A DNA stretch of 64,000 nucleotides from Haloarcula marina (GTDB taxonomy: Archaea > Halobacteriota > Halobacteria > Halobacteriales > Haloarculaceae), in NCBI RefSeq assembly GCF_024218775.1, contig NZ_CP100404.1:992001-1056000 (forward strand), read 5' to 3'. The notes below the pieces were generated by a model. That model was not told where the DNA came from. It was given only the letters and a program-made list of their open reading frames with translations, and did not search any database. This document shows, one piece after another, positions 9,485-17,159 of the stretch. Position numbers and translations under genes: made by a program. Each line of letters starts with the position of its first letter. Within the stretch, counting starts at the first letter, position 1.

Positions 9485-9889
9485 ATGACTAACAAACAAC
9501 GCGGGCCGGGAAGCGACGAGTGGCGCGGGATGACGCCACAGGACCGCGGCCTCACGACGCCGATGGTCGACGACGTGTTCGATGCGCTGTCGGACTGGCG
9601 ACGGCGGGCGGTGTGCCGCTATCTCGCGACGTGTGACGCGGGCGGAGTCGAGGTATCGACGCTCGCCACAGCGATTTCGAAGCGGGCACAAGCCAGCGAC
9701 GTTCCGGAAGCGGAGGCATCTGCTGCGGCTATCGAGCGCACGTTGACCGAAACGCATCTGCCAGTCCTTCACCGTCTCGGCATCGTCGACTTCGACGAAC
9801 GGAGCCAGTCAGTTCGCTACTGGGAGTCGCCCACCGTCGAGAAGTGGGCGGAACACGCACAGAGTGTCACCGACCGAACCGAGTTCTGA
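9485..9889 (+). CDS. Small HTH protein, DUF7344-type
   Basis: A 134-residue protein with a haloarchaeal winged-helix fold: VDDVFDALSDWRRRAVCRYLATC (about residues 28-50) followed by TLATAISKRA, a long helix and HLPVLHRLGIVDFDERSQSVRYW (about 94-116). This arrangement is typical of the abundant haloarchaeal DUF7344 regulators, which often sit beside Bat-type sensors, as here (90 nt after the multi-PAS gene). The 15-residue N-terminal extension is Gly/Asp/Arg rich. It may act as a downstream DNA-binding partner of the sensor; this is inference from context. Confidence 0.8.
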   Translation: MTNKQRGPGSDEWRGMTPQDRGLTTPMVDDVFDALSDWRRRAVCRYLATCDAGGVEVSTLATAISKRAQASDVPEAEASAAAIERTLTETHLPVLHRLGIVDFDERSQSVRYWESPTVEKWAEHAQSVTDRTEF

Positions 9890-9926
9890 CCGACACACCC
9901 TTTTCGCGGCCGCTCGACCCACCGCT

Positions 9927-10688
9927 ATGGACCTCCCAGCGGTCGGTCTCGGGACGATGGGCGTCGCTGACTCGGCGGCCATCGAGACGGCCATCGAGGC
10001 CGGGTACCGACACCTCGATACGGCACAGATTTACGAGAACGAACGCGTGGTCGGCGACGGCATCGCCGCGGCCGACACCGACCGCGAGGCGCTGACCGTC
10101 GCCACGAAACTGTGGATAGACCGTCTCGCGGCCGACGACGTTCGACCCGGGACCGAAGCGAGCCTCGACCGCTTGGGCCTCGACTCGGTCGACCTGCTGT
10201 ACGTCCACCGCCCGCGCGGCGGCTACGACGCCGAAACCACGCTCCCGGCACTCGAAGCGGTCCGCGACGACGGCTTGACCGACGCCGTCGGCCTCTCGAA
10301 CTTCGAACCAGCCCAACTCGACGCCGCCCGCGAGTACCTCGACGACATCGCCGCCCATCAGGTCGAGTTCCACCCCTACTTCTGGCGAGAGGCGCTCCTC
10401 GCCGACGCCCAGCGACACGGCTACCCGCTGGTCGCGTACTCGCCGCTCGCTGGCGGACAGGTGTTCGACGACCCCACGATACGGGCCGTCGCCGAGAAGC
10501 ACGACACGACGGCCGCCGCCGTCAGCATCGCGTGGGTTCTCTCCCACGACAACGTCATCACCATCCCGAAAGCCTCCTCGCGCGCGCACCTCGAAGCGAA
10601 CCTCGCGGCGGCCGCCCTCGAACTCGACGCCGAGGACATCGAACGAATCGACGGTATCGAGCGCGAAGAAGAACTGTTTCCGGAGTAA
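9927..10688 (+). CDS. Aldo/keto reductase
   Basis: A 253-residue NADPH-dependent oxidoreductase of the AKR superfamily (TIM barrel). The catalytic tetrad is visible: Asp and Tyr in HLDTAQIYENE (about 29-39), Lys in VATKLW (about 65-70) and His in LLYVHRPRG (about 96-104). The cofactor-binding end IPKASSRAHLEANL (about 213-226) is also present. Length is on the short side for the family, whose members are usually 270-320 residues. ATG at 9927 is chosen because the sequence starts directly at the first barrel strand (MDLPAVGLGTMG) and a T-rich element lies about 27 nt upstream; the open frame extends 21 codons further. Substrate unknown. Confidence 0.9.
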   Translation: MDLPAVGLGTMGVADSAAIETAIEAGYRHLDTAQIYENERVVGDGIAAADTDREALTVATKLWIDRLAADDVRPGTEASLDRLGLDSVDLLYVHRPRGGYDAETTLPALEAVRDDGLTDAVGLSNFEPAQLDAAREYLDDIAAHQVEFHPYFWREALLADAQRHGYPLVAYSPLAGGQVFDDPTIRAVAEKHDTTAAAVSIAWVLSHDNVITIPKASSRAHLEANLAAAALELDAEDIERIDGIEREEELFPE

Positions 10689-10931
10689 TCAGCGTCCGGG
10701 CGACGCTACGGCGAAAGTCGCTGCCGGTCCTGCGAGACTCACTCCACTCGCCTCGCTGGCTCCCACCGTCTTCGTCAGGGACTCAGACGTTGCCGGTCTC
10801 GCGGGAACGCCGTTGGACTCTCTCTGTTCGTCCAACGAGCCCCCGCTCGACACCGTGCGGTGTCGCCGCTCGCGTGTCGCCCCGCTCCCGCTCGCCTCTC
10901 CGAGGTCGCTCCCACGAGGTCACGACCTCGC
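10689..10931. repeat. Hairpin-rich intergenic region with aspS-end repeats
   Basis: The 243 nt between the convergent AKR and aspS genes hold no gene. The 18-mer TGCCGGTCTCGCGGGAAC occurs at 10791-10808 and again at 10948-10965, inside the aspS 3' end; a degenerate third copy starts at 10722. Three inverted repeats follow: 10811-10837 (CGTTGGAC / GTCCAACG, 11-nt loop), 10848-10865 (CGACACCG / CGGTGTCG) and 10915-10930 (CGAGGTC / GACCTCG), the last ending one base before the aspS stop codon. Partial duplication of the gene end plus hairpins suggests a structured RNA, a two-way transcription stop, or a recombination scar. Confidence 0.6.
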
Positions 10932-12236
10932 CTACGGCGACAACCGCTGCCGGTCTCGCGGGAACAGCACCGCTTCCCGGATGTTGCCGAGGCCGAGCAT
11001 CGTCATGACGAGGCGCTCGCCGCCGAGGCCCCATCCGGCGTGGGGCGGCATGCCGTACTTGAACATCTTCGTGTAGTACTCGAACGCCTCGGGGTCGAGG
11101 CCCTGCTGTTCGAACCCGGCGACGAGGTGGTCGTAGCGGTGTTCACGCTGCCCGCCGGAGACGAGTTCCATCGACGGGTGCATCATGTCGAAGCCGGTGG
11201 AAATCTCCTCGTCGTCGTCGTGGTCCTTGATGTAGAACGGCTTGATTTCGCTTGGCCAGTCCGTGATGAAGTAGTGTTCGCCGACTTCCTGGCCGAGGAC
11301 GTGTTCGGCCTCCGTCGAGAGGTCGTCGCCCCAGACGAGCGGTTCGTCGAGTTCGCCGGTGGCGTTGATTTTGTCGATGGCCTCCTGATAGCTCAGGCGG
11401 GGGAACTCGCCCTCGGGGGCCTCGAACTCGTCTTGCAGGTCCAGCGCTTCGAGTTGGTCCTGACAGTTCTCGGCGACGCCTTCGTAGGCGGCCTTGACGA
11501 CGTGTTCGCAGGCGTCCATCGCCTCGGTGTGGTCGTAGAAGGCCGACTCGAAGTCGATGGACGTCGCTTCGTTCAGGTGCCGCGGCGTGTTGTGCTCCTC
11601 GGCGCGGAAGATGGGGCCGATTTCGAAGACGCGTTCGAGGCCGGACCCGACCATCAGCTGTTTGAACAGCTGCGGGCTCTGGTTCATGAACGCCTCGCGG
11701 CCGAAGTACGTGATGGGGAACAGTTCGGTGCCGCCTTCGGTCCCCGTGGCGACGATTTTCGGCGTGTTGATTTCGGTGCACTGGAGGTCGCGGAAGGCCT
11801 CGCGGACCGAGCGCAGGACTTCGGCGCGAATCTCGAAGATGGCCTTCACGTCGTCCTTTCGGAGGTCGAGCGTGCGGTTGTCGAGTCGCGTCGGGAGTTC
11901 GGCGTCGACCTTCCCGGAGGGGTCGAGCGGCAGTTCCGGGTCGGCCTCGGAGATGACCTCGACGCTCTCGGGCGTGACTTCGACGCCGGTGGGTGCGCGC
12001 GGTTCTTCCTCCACGTCGCCGCTGACCGAGATGACGGACTCGCGGTGGACGTTCAGCCCCGTCTCCACGAGGTCTTCGTCCATCTCGTCTTTCTCGAATT
12101 TGACCTGAATCTTCCCCGTGGTGTCTCGCAGGATGAGGAAGGCGATGCCACCGAGGTCCCGAATCTCGTGGACCCAGCCAGCGACGGTGACCGTGTCGCC
12201 GGGTTCGGCGTCCGCTGTGTAGGTTCGGTCGTCCAT
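10932..12236 (-). CDS. aspS: Aspartyl-tRNA synthetase, archaeal type
   Basis: A 434-residue class II synthetase of the archaeal/eukaryal AspRS type, which charges tRNA-Asp. The N-terminal OB-fold anticodon-binding domain reads [20 protein letters not shown] (about 15-34). Class II motif 2 is [20 protein letters not shown] (about 210-229) and motif 3 is [21 protein letters not shown] GatB gene lies 10 kb away on the same strand, so this AspRS may also be non-discriminating and mischarge tRNA-Asn for amidation; that is inferred, not seen. Start ATG at 12236; just 35 nt separate it from the kinase-like gene upstream. Confidence 0.95.
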   Translation of the reverse strand: MDDRTYTADAEPGDTVTVAGWVHEIRDLGGIAFLILRDTTGKIQVKFEKDEMDEDLVETGLNVHRESVISVSGDVEEEPRAPTGVEVTPESVEVISEADPELPLDPSGKVDAELPTRLDNRTLDLRKDDVKAIFEIRAEVLRSVREAFRDLQCTEINTPKIVATGTEGGTELFPITYFGREAFMNQSPQLFKQLMVGSGLERVFEIGPIFRAEEHNTPRHLNEATSIDFESAFYDHTEAMDACEHVVKAAYEGVAENCQDQLEALDLQDEFEAPEGEFPRLSYQEAIDKINATGELDEPLVWGDDLSTEAEHVLGQEVGEHYFITDWPSEIKPFYIKDHDDDEEISTGFDMMHPSMELVSGGQREHRYDHLVAGFEQQGLDPEAFEYYTKMFKYGMPPHAGWGLGGERLVMTMLGLGNIREAVLFPRDRQRLSP

Positions 12237-12271
12237 ACAGGGCCGTTTGCCGGGACGGACTTAAACTCCGT

Positions 12272-13207
12272 TTATTCGGATTCGGCGGCGTCGAGCCAGC
12301 GTGTGAGCCAGTCACGATGGACGGCGAGGGCGTCCTCGCCGGTGCGCTCGGGGTAGTGCGGGCGCGTCACCGTGCCGGTCGAGTCGACGGCGGCGCTGAC
12401 CACGGCGGCGAGTCGGTAGGCGACGGGTGCCTCCGGGAGCGGTCGAACCGACGCGTATCCCGTTCGGAACGCCCTCACGAGCGGTTCCGCGTCGACGCCG
12501 TACCAGTGAGCGACGAGGTGTTCGGCCTTGGCGACCGACAGCGCGGGGTCGGCCGCCCGCGGCGCACCCCAGTCGAGGACGGCGGCGAGGCGGCCGTCGG
12601 CGACCACGGCGTTCCCCGGCCGGAGGTCCCACGGGAACAGTCGCGGCGGTCGCGTCTCCTCGGGCGGCCGAAGCGCCGAATCGAGTGCGGGTCGGAGGCT
12701 GTCGAACGCCGAGGGGAGCGCCGCGAGCGCCGCATCCGTGGACGCGCGGAATTCCTCGCTGGGCGTCCGTCCGGCGGCGACGAGCGCCCCCGTCTCGTCG
12801 ACCGACAGCGGCCCGGCCGACTCGAACGGAAACGCCGCGTGGAGTTCGGCGAGAATCGCGCCGAATCGGCGAGCGATGGCCTCCCGTCGCGTTGGCGGGA
12901 GGTCGACGAACGCCGCGTGGAGGTCCACACCGCCGACGTACTCGGTGACGAGGTAGCCGCGGTCCCCGAGTTCGCCGTGTGCGAGCAGGTGCGGGACCGG
13001 CACGCTCGTCCGGTGGTCGATAGCGCTCAGCAGGTTCGCTTCGGTGTGGATTGCCGTCGGGTCGTCGGCCAGTTGGACGACGACGGCCGGGCGGTCCGAG
13101 TAGCGGGCGACGGCGGTTTGCTTGTGGTTGCCCTGTCTGGGCCGGTCGATTCGCTCCGGCGCTCGCTCCGGGAGGACGCGGCGGAGGACTGCCTCGGCGG
13201 GCGTCAC
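12272..13207 (-). CDS. Aminoglycoside phosphotransferase-like kinase
   Basis: A 311-residue protein of the APH/choline-kinase fold. The Brenner-type catalytic motif appears as LFPWDLRPGNAVV (about 213-225; usual H-x-D-x-x-x-x-N, here W-D-L-R-P-G-N with Trp replacing His), and the metal-binding Asp as AVLDWGAP (about 230-237). The lid region is VPHLLAHGELGDRGYLVTEY. It probably phosphorylates a small molecule rather than giving resistance. The GTG start at 13207 overlaps by 4 nt the stop of the HAD gene upstream (GTGA), so the two are translationally coupled; a kinase plus phosphatase pair suggests opposing or salvage reactions. Confidence 0.8.
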   Translation of the reverse strand: MTPAEAVLRRVLPERAPERIDRPRQGNHKQTAVARYSDRPAVVVQLADDPTAIHTEANLLSAIDHRTSVPVPHLLAHGELGDRGYLVTEYVGGVDLHAAFVDLPPTRREAIARRFGAILAELHAAFPFESAGPLSVDETGALVAAGRTPSEEFRASTDAALAALPSAFDSLRPALDSALRPPEETRPPRLFPWDLRPGNAVVADGRLAAVLDWGAPRAADPALSVAKAEHLVAHWYGVDAEPLVRAFRTGYASVRPLPEAPVAYRLAAVVSAAVDSTGTVTRPHYPERTGEDALAVHRDWLTRWLDAAESE

Positions 13208-13893
13208 GGTCGCTCGCCGCCACCGGCGTCCAGTACGCCCGCCAACTCGTCCGGACGGTCGAAGACGAACTCGGGACGATACCCGTCCGTGTCGCCGGGC
13301 GTTCGGGGACACCACGCCGCTTGCAGGCCCGCGCCGTGTGCGCCCGCCACGTCGTAGCCCAGCGAGTCGCCGACGTACAGCGTCCGCTCCGGGTCGACGC
13401 CGAGGGTCTCACAGACCGTCTCGAACGGTTCGGGATGGGGCTTGCGCCGCGGGAGGTCGCCTGCGTAACACACCGTTCCGACGCGGGCGGCGAGGGCGAG
13501 CGTCTCGATTTTCGGCCGCTGACGGCTCGCCGGGCCGTTCGTCAAGACGGCGACCGGACCGGCCTCGCGCGCGGCGTCGAGAGCCGTTTCGGCCCCTTCG
13601 CGAAAGGCGACGGCCCCGCGGTCGACGGCGTCCAGCAGGCCCGCCGCGAGGTCGTCGGCGGGAACGCGCTTGTGTCCGTGCTGGGCGGCGAGTCGCCGGA
13701 ACCCGGCGGCGAGGTAGTGCTGTTCGCCCGACGGGTCCGGCGGGCCGTCGAGCGCCGCCCACAGGTCGCCGACGGCCCCGAACGGTTCGTAGTCGACCGC
13801 CTCGAAGGCCGCAGAAAACAACGTCTCCTCGTCCTGTGTGGACTCACAGAGCGTCCCGTCGAGGTCGAAGACGACGGCACGTATCTCGGGCAT
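13204..13893 (-). CDS. HAD-superfamily hydrolase
   Basis: A 229-residue haloacid-dehalogenase-type phosphatase. Motif I is VVFDLDGTLCES (about 7-18) with the nucleophile and acid Asp residues, motif II is AVLTNGP (about 115-121), motif III Lys lies in PRRKPHPEPF (about 148-157), and motif IV is LYVGDSLGYDVAGA (about 169-182). A helical cap domain lies between motifs I and II. Substrates of this subgroup are typically sugar or nucleotide monophosphates. ATG at 13893 is chosen because the sequence starts right at motif I. It ends in a 4-nt overlap with the kinase-like gene. Confidence 0.9.
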   Translation of the reverse strand: MPEIRAVVFDLDGTLCESTQDEETLFSAAFEAVDYEPFGAVGDLWAALDGPPDPSGEQHYLAAGFRRLAAQHGHKRVPADDLAAGLLDAVDRGAVAFREGAETALDAAREAGPVAVLTNGPASRQRPKIETLALAARVGTVCYAGDLPRRKPHPEPFETVCETLGVDPERTLYVGDSLGYDVAGAHGAGLQAAWCPRTPGDTDGYRPEFVFDRPDELAGVLDAGGGERP

Positions 13894-13936
13894 GGGCGAG
13901 GTAGGCGCTCCGGCGAGAAAAGGAGGCGGGCGCCTG

Positions 13937-14656
13937 CTACTCGCTGGCGGCGGCGGCCTTCGCGTCGAGTGCGCCCTCGACCGTCTCGCGGACGGCGTCG
14001 ACGCCCTCGTCGTGGACGAGGTCACCGACGACGATGGTGTCGGCGTGCTGCGCCATCGTGCGAGCGGAGTCGTAGTCGTGGATGCCGCCGCCGTAGAAGA
14101 TGGTGGCGTCGTCGACGGCGTCGGCGGCCGCGGCGACTTTCTCGGTGTCGCCGAGCATCCCCGAGTATTCGACGTAGACGATTTCCTGTCCCAGCAGGTG
14201 TTCGGCGGCCTCGGCGTAGGCGGCCACCTCCTCCGCATCGAGGTCGCAGTTGGCCTGCGTGTAGGTGGCGACCGAGGCGTCCGGGTTCATCACGATGTAC
14301 GCCTCGGTGAAGGTCCGCGACCAGTCGATTTCGTCGTCGATGCGAATCCACTCCTTGTGGGCACCCGTAATCCACGTCACGTCGCCCGCGTTCATCACGA
14401 CGGGGATGAGGTAGCCGTCGTGGCGGTCGCTGTGGACCACGGAGGCGGGGTTCGAGGGTTCGATGTAGACGGGGATGTCGTACTTTCCGCAGGCGTCGAC
14501 GACCCGTTTCATCTTCTCCTCGGTCATGCCGGTGGTCCCGCCGACTTCGATGGCGTCGGTGCCGGTCGCGGCCACGTCCTCGAACGTCTCGCCGTCGACC
14601 AGCGTCTTGTCGGGGTCGATTTTGACGATGTGATTCCAATCCGCCCAGTCGCTCAT
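13937..14656 (-). CDS. Geranylgeranylglyceryl phosphate synthase
   Basis: A 239-residue TIM-barrel prenyltransferase of the GGGPS/PcrB family. It joins geranylgeranyl diphosphate to sn-glycerol-1-phosphate, the first ether-bond step of archaeal membrane lipids. Family motifs: HIVKIDPDK at the N-terminus, [14 protein letters not shown] (about 32-45), [12 protein letters not shown] (about 62-73), [19 protein letters not shown] and EYSGMLGD (about 161-168), then [10 protein letters not shown] for phosphate binding. ATG 14656 is chosen; the open frame extends upstream only as basic low-complexity sequence. It lies upstream of the HAD-kinase pair, 43 nt away, and may be co-transcribed. Confidence 0.92.
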   Translation of the reverse strand: MSDWADWNHIVKIDPDKTLVDGETFEDVAATGTDAIEVGGTTGMTEEKMKRVVDACGKYDIPVYIEPSNPASVVHSDRHDGYLIPVVMNAGDVTWITGAHKEWIRIDDEIDWSRTFTEAYIVMNPDASVATYTQANCDLDAEEVAAYAEAAEHLLGQEIVYVEYSGMLGDTEKVAAAADAVDDATIFYGGGIHDYDSARTMAQHADTIVVGDLVHDEGVDAVRETVEGALDAKAAAASE

Positions 14657-14801
14657 ACCGCTTTGACTTTTGCGTGAGGGCATAACGCCTTCGGATGGCG
14701 GAACGTCGTCGGGCGAGCGGCGACGCGCGGTCTCTCGGTCGAACCTCTCCGCTCGTGGCGTGACCGCCACGGCTTACTCGCTGGCCGACGAGGGTCGTCT
14801 C

Positions 14802-15203
14802 GTGCACCAACTCACCACCGTCGACGAGGTTCACGAGTCGGGGTCGTATCTGTTCACCGCGACGGGTCCCTACGGTGACGCCGAGGAAGTCGTCGTCGTC
14901 CCCTGCGAGGACGGCGTCGAAGCGTGGGTAAACCGCTGTACCCACGAGGACCAGCGCTTCGACACGGGCCGCGGCGTCCCGATGCGCGAGGGGCAACTCA
15001 TCTGTCCGCGTCACGGGTCGCTGTTCGACGCGTGCGAGGGCGACTGCGACAACGGGGAGGCCGCTGGGACGACGCTTCCGGGCGTCGACATCGCCGAGCG
15101 CCACGGGACGGTGTTCCTCATCGACGACGACTACGCGTTCGACCACGAGGGCGGCGTCGACGACGACGACGGGCCGAGTTCCACGTCGCACCTCCAGTTG
15201 TAG
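14802..15203 (+). CDS. Rieske [2Fe-2S] ferredoxin-type protein
   Basis: A 133-residue soluble Rieske protein. The cluster ligands are C-x-H (VNRCTHEDQRF, about residues 44-54) and C-x-x-H (LICPRHGSLFDACEG, about 65-79). This ferredoxin-type domain passes electrons to an oxygenase or reductase; no membrane anchor is seen. It ends in an acidic tail (GGVDDDDGP). The GTG at 14802 (VHQLTTVDEV) is preferred because CTTAC lies 29 nt upstream; a GTG at 14760 would add 14 residues. MOSC, YqcI and isochorismatase-like genes follow on the same strand. Confidence 0.9.
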   Translation: MHQLTTVDEVHESGSYLFTATGPYGDAEEVVVVPCEDGVEAWVNRCTHEDQRFDTGRGVPMREGQLICPRHGSLFDACEGDCDNGEAAGTTLPGVDIAERHGTVFLIDDDYAFDHEGGVDDDDGPSSTSHLQL

Positions 15204-15245
15204 TCCGGACGAAACACTGAATCTCCCGACGGTCCAGCGGACGGT

Positions 15246-15710
15246 ATGCACGGCGAAGTCACGGCCATCCACCTCGCGCGCGATTCGGGCGGCACGGTCG
15301 AACCCGCCGAGAGCGCCGACGCCGTCGCCGGACGGGGCCTCCGCGGCGACCGGTACTTCCGCGACCAGGGGACCTTCGACGACCGCTCGGGGAGCGACCT
15401 CACGCTCATCGAGGCGGAAGCGCTTTCGGCCGTCGAAGACGACTACGGCGTCTCCATCGGGGCGGGAGAACACCGGCGCAACGTCACCACCGAGGGCGTG
15501 GCGCTGAACCACCTCGTCGGCAAGCGATTCGCCGTCGGCGGCGCCGTCTGCGTCGGCGAGGAACTGTGCGAACCCTGCGCGTACCTCGAAGACTTGCTGG
15601 ACGAAGCGGGCGTCCGCGAAGCGCTGGTCCACCGCGGCGGCCTGCGGGCGCGCATCGTCGAGAGCGGGACTATCGCGACAGGTGACGCCGTCGAGACGGC
15701 GTCGGTGTAG
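15246..15710 (+). CDS. MOSC-domain protein
   Basis: A 154-residue stand-alone MOSC domain, the fold found at the C-terminus of molybdenum-cofactor sulfurases and in mARC/YiiM/YcbX-type enzymes that reduce N-hydroxylated compounds. Seen: GRGLRGDRYFRDQGTF (about 29-44), LTLIEAEALSAV, RRNVTTEGVALNHLVG (about 77-92), and the conserved Cys region CVGEELCEPC (about 102-111) with several candidate ligand cysteines. It may bind molybdenum cofactor or handle sulfur. The gene starts 42 nt after the Rieske gene and is a plausible electron-transfer partner. Confidence 0.9.
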   Translation: MHGEVTAIHLARDSGGTVEPAESADAVAGRGLRGDRYFRDQGTFDDRSGSDLTLIEAEALSAVEDDYGVSIGAGEHRRNVTTEGVALNHLVGKRFAVGGAVCVGEELCEPCAYLEDLLDEAGVREALVHRGGLRARIVESGTIATGDAVETASV

Positions 15711-15731
15711 CCTCACGGCGGTCGCTCGAAG

Positions 15732-15737
15732 CATATT
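15732..15737 (+). promoter_or_regulatory. TATA-like element before the YqcI/YcgG gene
   Basis: CATATT in GCATATTTGC lies about 26-31 nt before the ATG at 15763, in an otherwise GC-rich gap of 52 nt. It supports that start and suggests the YqcI-isochorismatase pair has its own promoter. Confidence 0.5.
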
Positions 15738-15762
15738 TGCTCGCTCGGACGAACTAGCGGTA

Positions 15763-16590
15763 ATGACCGCCACCCGAGTCGGCACGCTACTCACACAGGC
15801 GGAACTGGCGTCGTGGGCCGAGAGCGGTGACGCGCCGGAGTGGGTCGCGGCCCACTGGCACACGTTCCGCGAGGGGTTGCTCGGCGAGCGTAACGGGTCG
15901 CCGTTCCCCTGCTTCTTCGGCGCGGAATCCGTCGCGCAGGGCGACCCGCTGTACACCGTCGTCCCGTCGCTGACCCGAACGGACGCGCTGCTGTCCTTTC
16001 GGGATACGCTGGCCACGTATCTCGACCGGTACGAGGACCACAGCGACCGCGCGTCGCTCGTGACGTTCTTCCGGCCGCCCGACCGCCATCTCTCGGAGGC
16101 TGAGTACCACGACACGCTGTGGCACATCTTGCAGTTCCTCCATCTCCACGACCCCGAACCGTGGCCCGAGGACATCCCGACGGACCCGGACGACCCCTAC
16201 TGGGAGTTCTCCTTCGCGGGCGTCCCGATGTTCCCGACCTGCCGCGCCCCGTTCTACGACGACCGCAAGAGTCGGTACTGCCCCATCGGACTGGAGATAA
16301 CGTTCCAACCGCGCGCCCTGTTCGAGAGCCTCGGCGTGACCGGCGACACCGAGGCCGGACAGCACGCCCGCGAGGTGATTCAGGACCGACTGGTCGACTA
16401 CGACGGCGTCTGCCCGCACGCCGACCTCGGGGACTGGGGCGTCGAGGGCGACCGGGAGTGGCCCCAGTACATGCTCGCCGCCGACGAATCGCAGGCCCCC
16501 GACGAGTGCCCGATGACCGTCTCCCGCGAGCACCCGAAGTTCGACCCGCGGTTCGACCCCGGCGTGGGTGCGCTCGCGGCGGAGAAGTGA
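15763..16590 (+). CDS. YqcI/YcgG-family protein (possible heme N-oxygenase)
   Basis: A 275-residue protein. Family hallmarks: [10 protein letters not shown] (about 47-56), [20 protein letters not shown] (about 145-164), [16 protein letters not shown] (about 173-188), and the C-terminal [13 protein letters not shown]. From established knowledge, this family includes GntA and DcsA, heme-dependent N-hydroxylases acting on arginine-type substrates; most members, including archaeal ones, are uncharacterised. ATG at 15763 fits the TATA element and sits right before the conserved region. It is followed after 2 nt by the isochorismatase-like gene, so the two form a tight pair. Confidence 0.82.
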   Translation: MTATRVGTLLTQAELASWAESGDAPEWVAAHWHTFREGLLGERNGSPFPCFFGAESVAQGDPLYTVVPSLTRTDALLSFRDTLATYLDRYEDHSDRASLVTFFRPPDRHLSEAEYHDTLWHILQFLHLHDPEPWPEDIPTDPDDPYWEFSFAGVPMFPTCRAPFYDDRKSRYCPIGLEITFQPRALFESLGVTGDTEAGQHAREVIQDRLVDYDGVCPHADLGDWGVEGDREWPQYMLAADESQAPDECPMTVSREHPKFDPRFDPGVGALAAEK

Positions 16591-16592
16591 CG

Positions 16593-17159
16593 ATGGCGCT
16601 CCCGGACGACGCCGTCCTCCTCCTGGTGGACTTTCAGCGGGGATTCGAGGCGGACGGGTGGGGCGAGCGCAACAACCCCGACGCCGAAGCGACGGCGCTG
16701 GAACTGCTGGCCGCGTGGCGCGAGGCCGACCGCCCTGTCGTCCACGTCCGTCACGACTCGACGGAACCCGACTCGCCGCTCCGCGGCGACGGACCGGGGT
16801 TCGCGTTCAAAGACGGCTTCGACTCCCACGAGAGCGAACCCGAGTTCGTCAAGCGCGTCAACGGCGCGTTCGTGGGGACCGAACTGGAGGGATGGCTCCG
16901 CGACCGGGGCTACACGACGCTCGTGGTCTGCGGCCTCACGACGGACCACTGCGTCTCGACGACGACGCGGATGGCGGAGAATCGCGGCTTCGACGTGGTC
17001 GTCGTCGCCGACGCCACCGCGACGTTCGACCGCACGCTCGACGGCGAGCGGTTCGACCCCGAGACGGTCCACCGGACGGCGCTGGCGCATTTACAGGGGG
17101 AGTTCGCGGCGATTCGGACGGCCGGGGAACTGCGTGAGGCAATCGGCGACGAATCTTAG
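16593..17159 (+). CDS. Isochorismatase-family cysteine hydrolase
   Basis: A 188-residue hydrolase of the isochorismatase/nicotinamidase superfamily. The catalytic triad is visible: Asp in [10 protein letters not shown] (about 9-18), Lys in FVKRVNGAF (about 87-95) and Cys in [14 protein letters not shown] (about 117-130); the typical cis-peptide region precedes the Cys. The substrate is an amide or vinyl ether, not deducible. It starts 2 nt after the YqcI/YcgG gene, so it is almost surely translated from the same mRNA and may process its product. Its stop codon interlocks with that of topA on the other strand (17156-17159). Confidence 0.9.
   Translation: MALPDDAVLLLVDFQRGFEADGWGERNNPDAEATALELLAAWREADRPVVHVRHDSTEPDSPLRGDGPGFAFKDGFDSHESEPEFVKRVNGAFVGTELEGWLRDRGYTTLVVCGLTTDHCVSTTTRMAENRGFDVVVVADATATFDRTLDGERFDPETVHRTALAHLQGEFAAIRTAGELREAIGDES

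Noticed and set aside
7547-9772. A 741-codon minus-strand frame opposite the multi-PAS regulator
   Set aside because: It spans the regulator's 3' half and the next gene's start on the other strand; composition is shadow-like and nothing is recognisable.
10689-10931. A coding gene in the AKR-aspS gap
   Set aside because: Open frames here are short or overlap repeats; inverted repeats and the 18-mer explain the region better.
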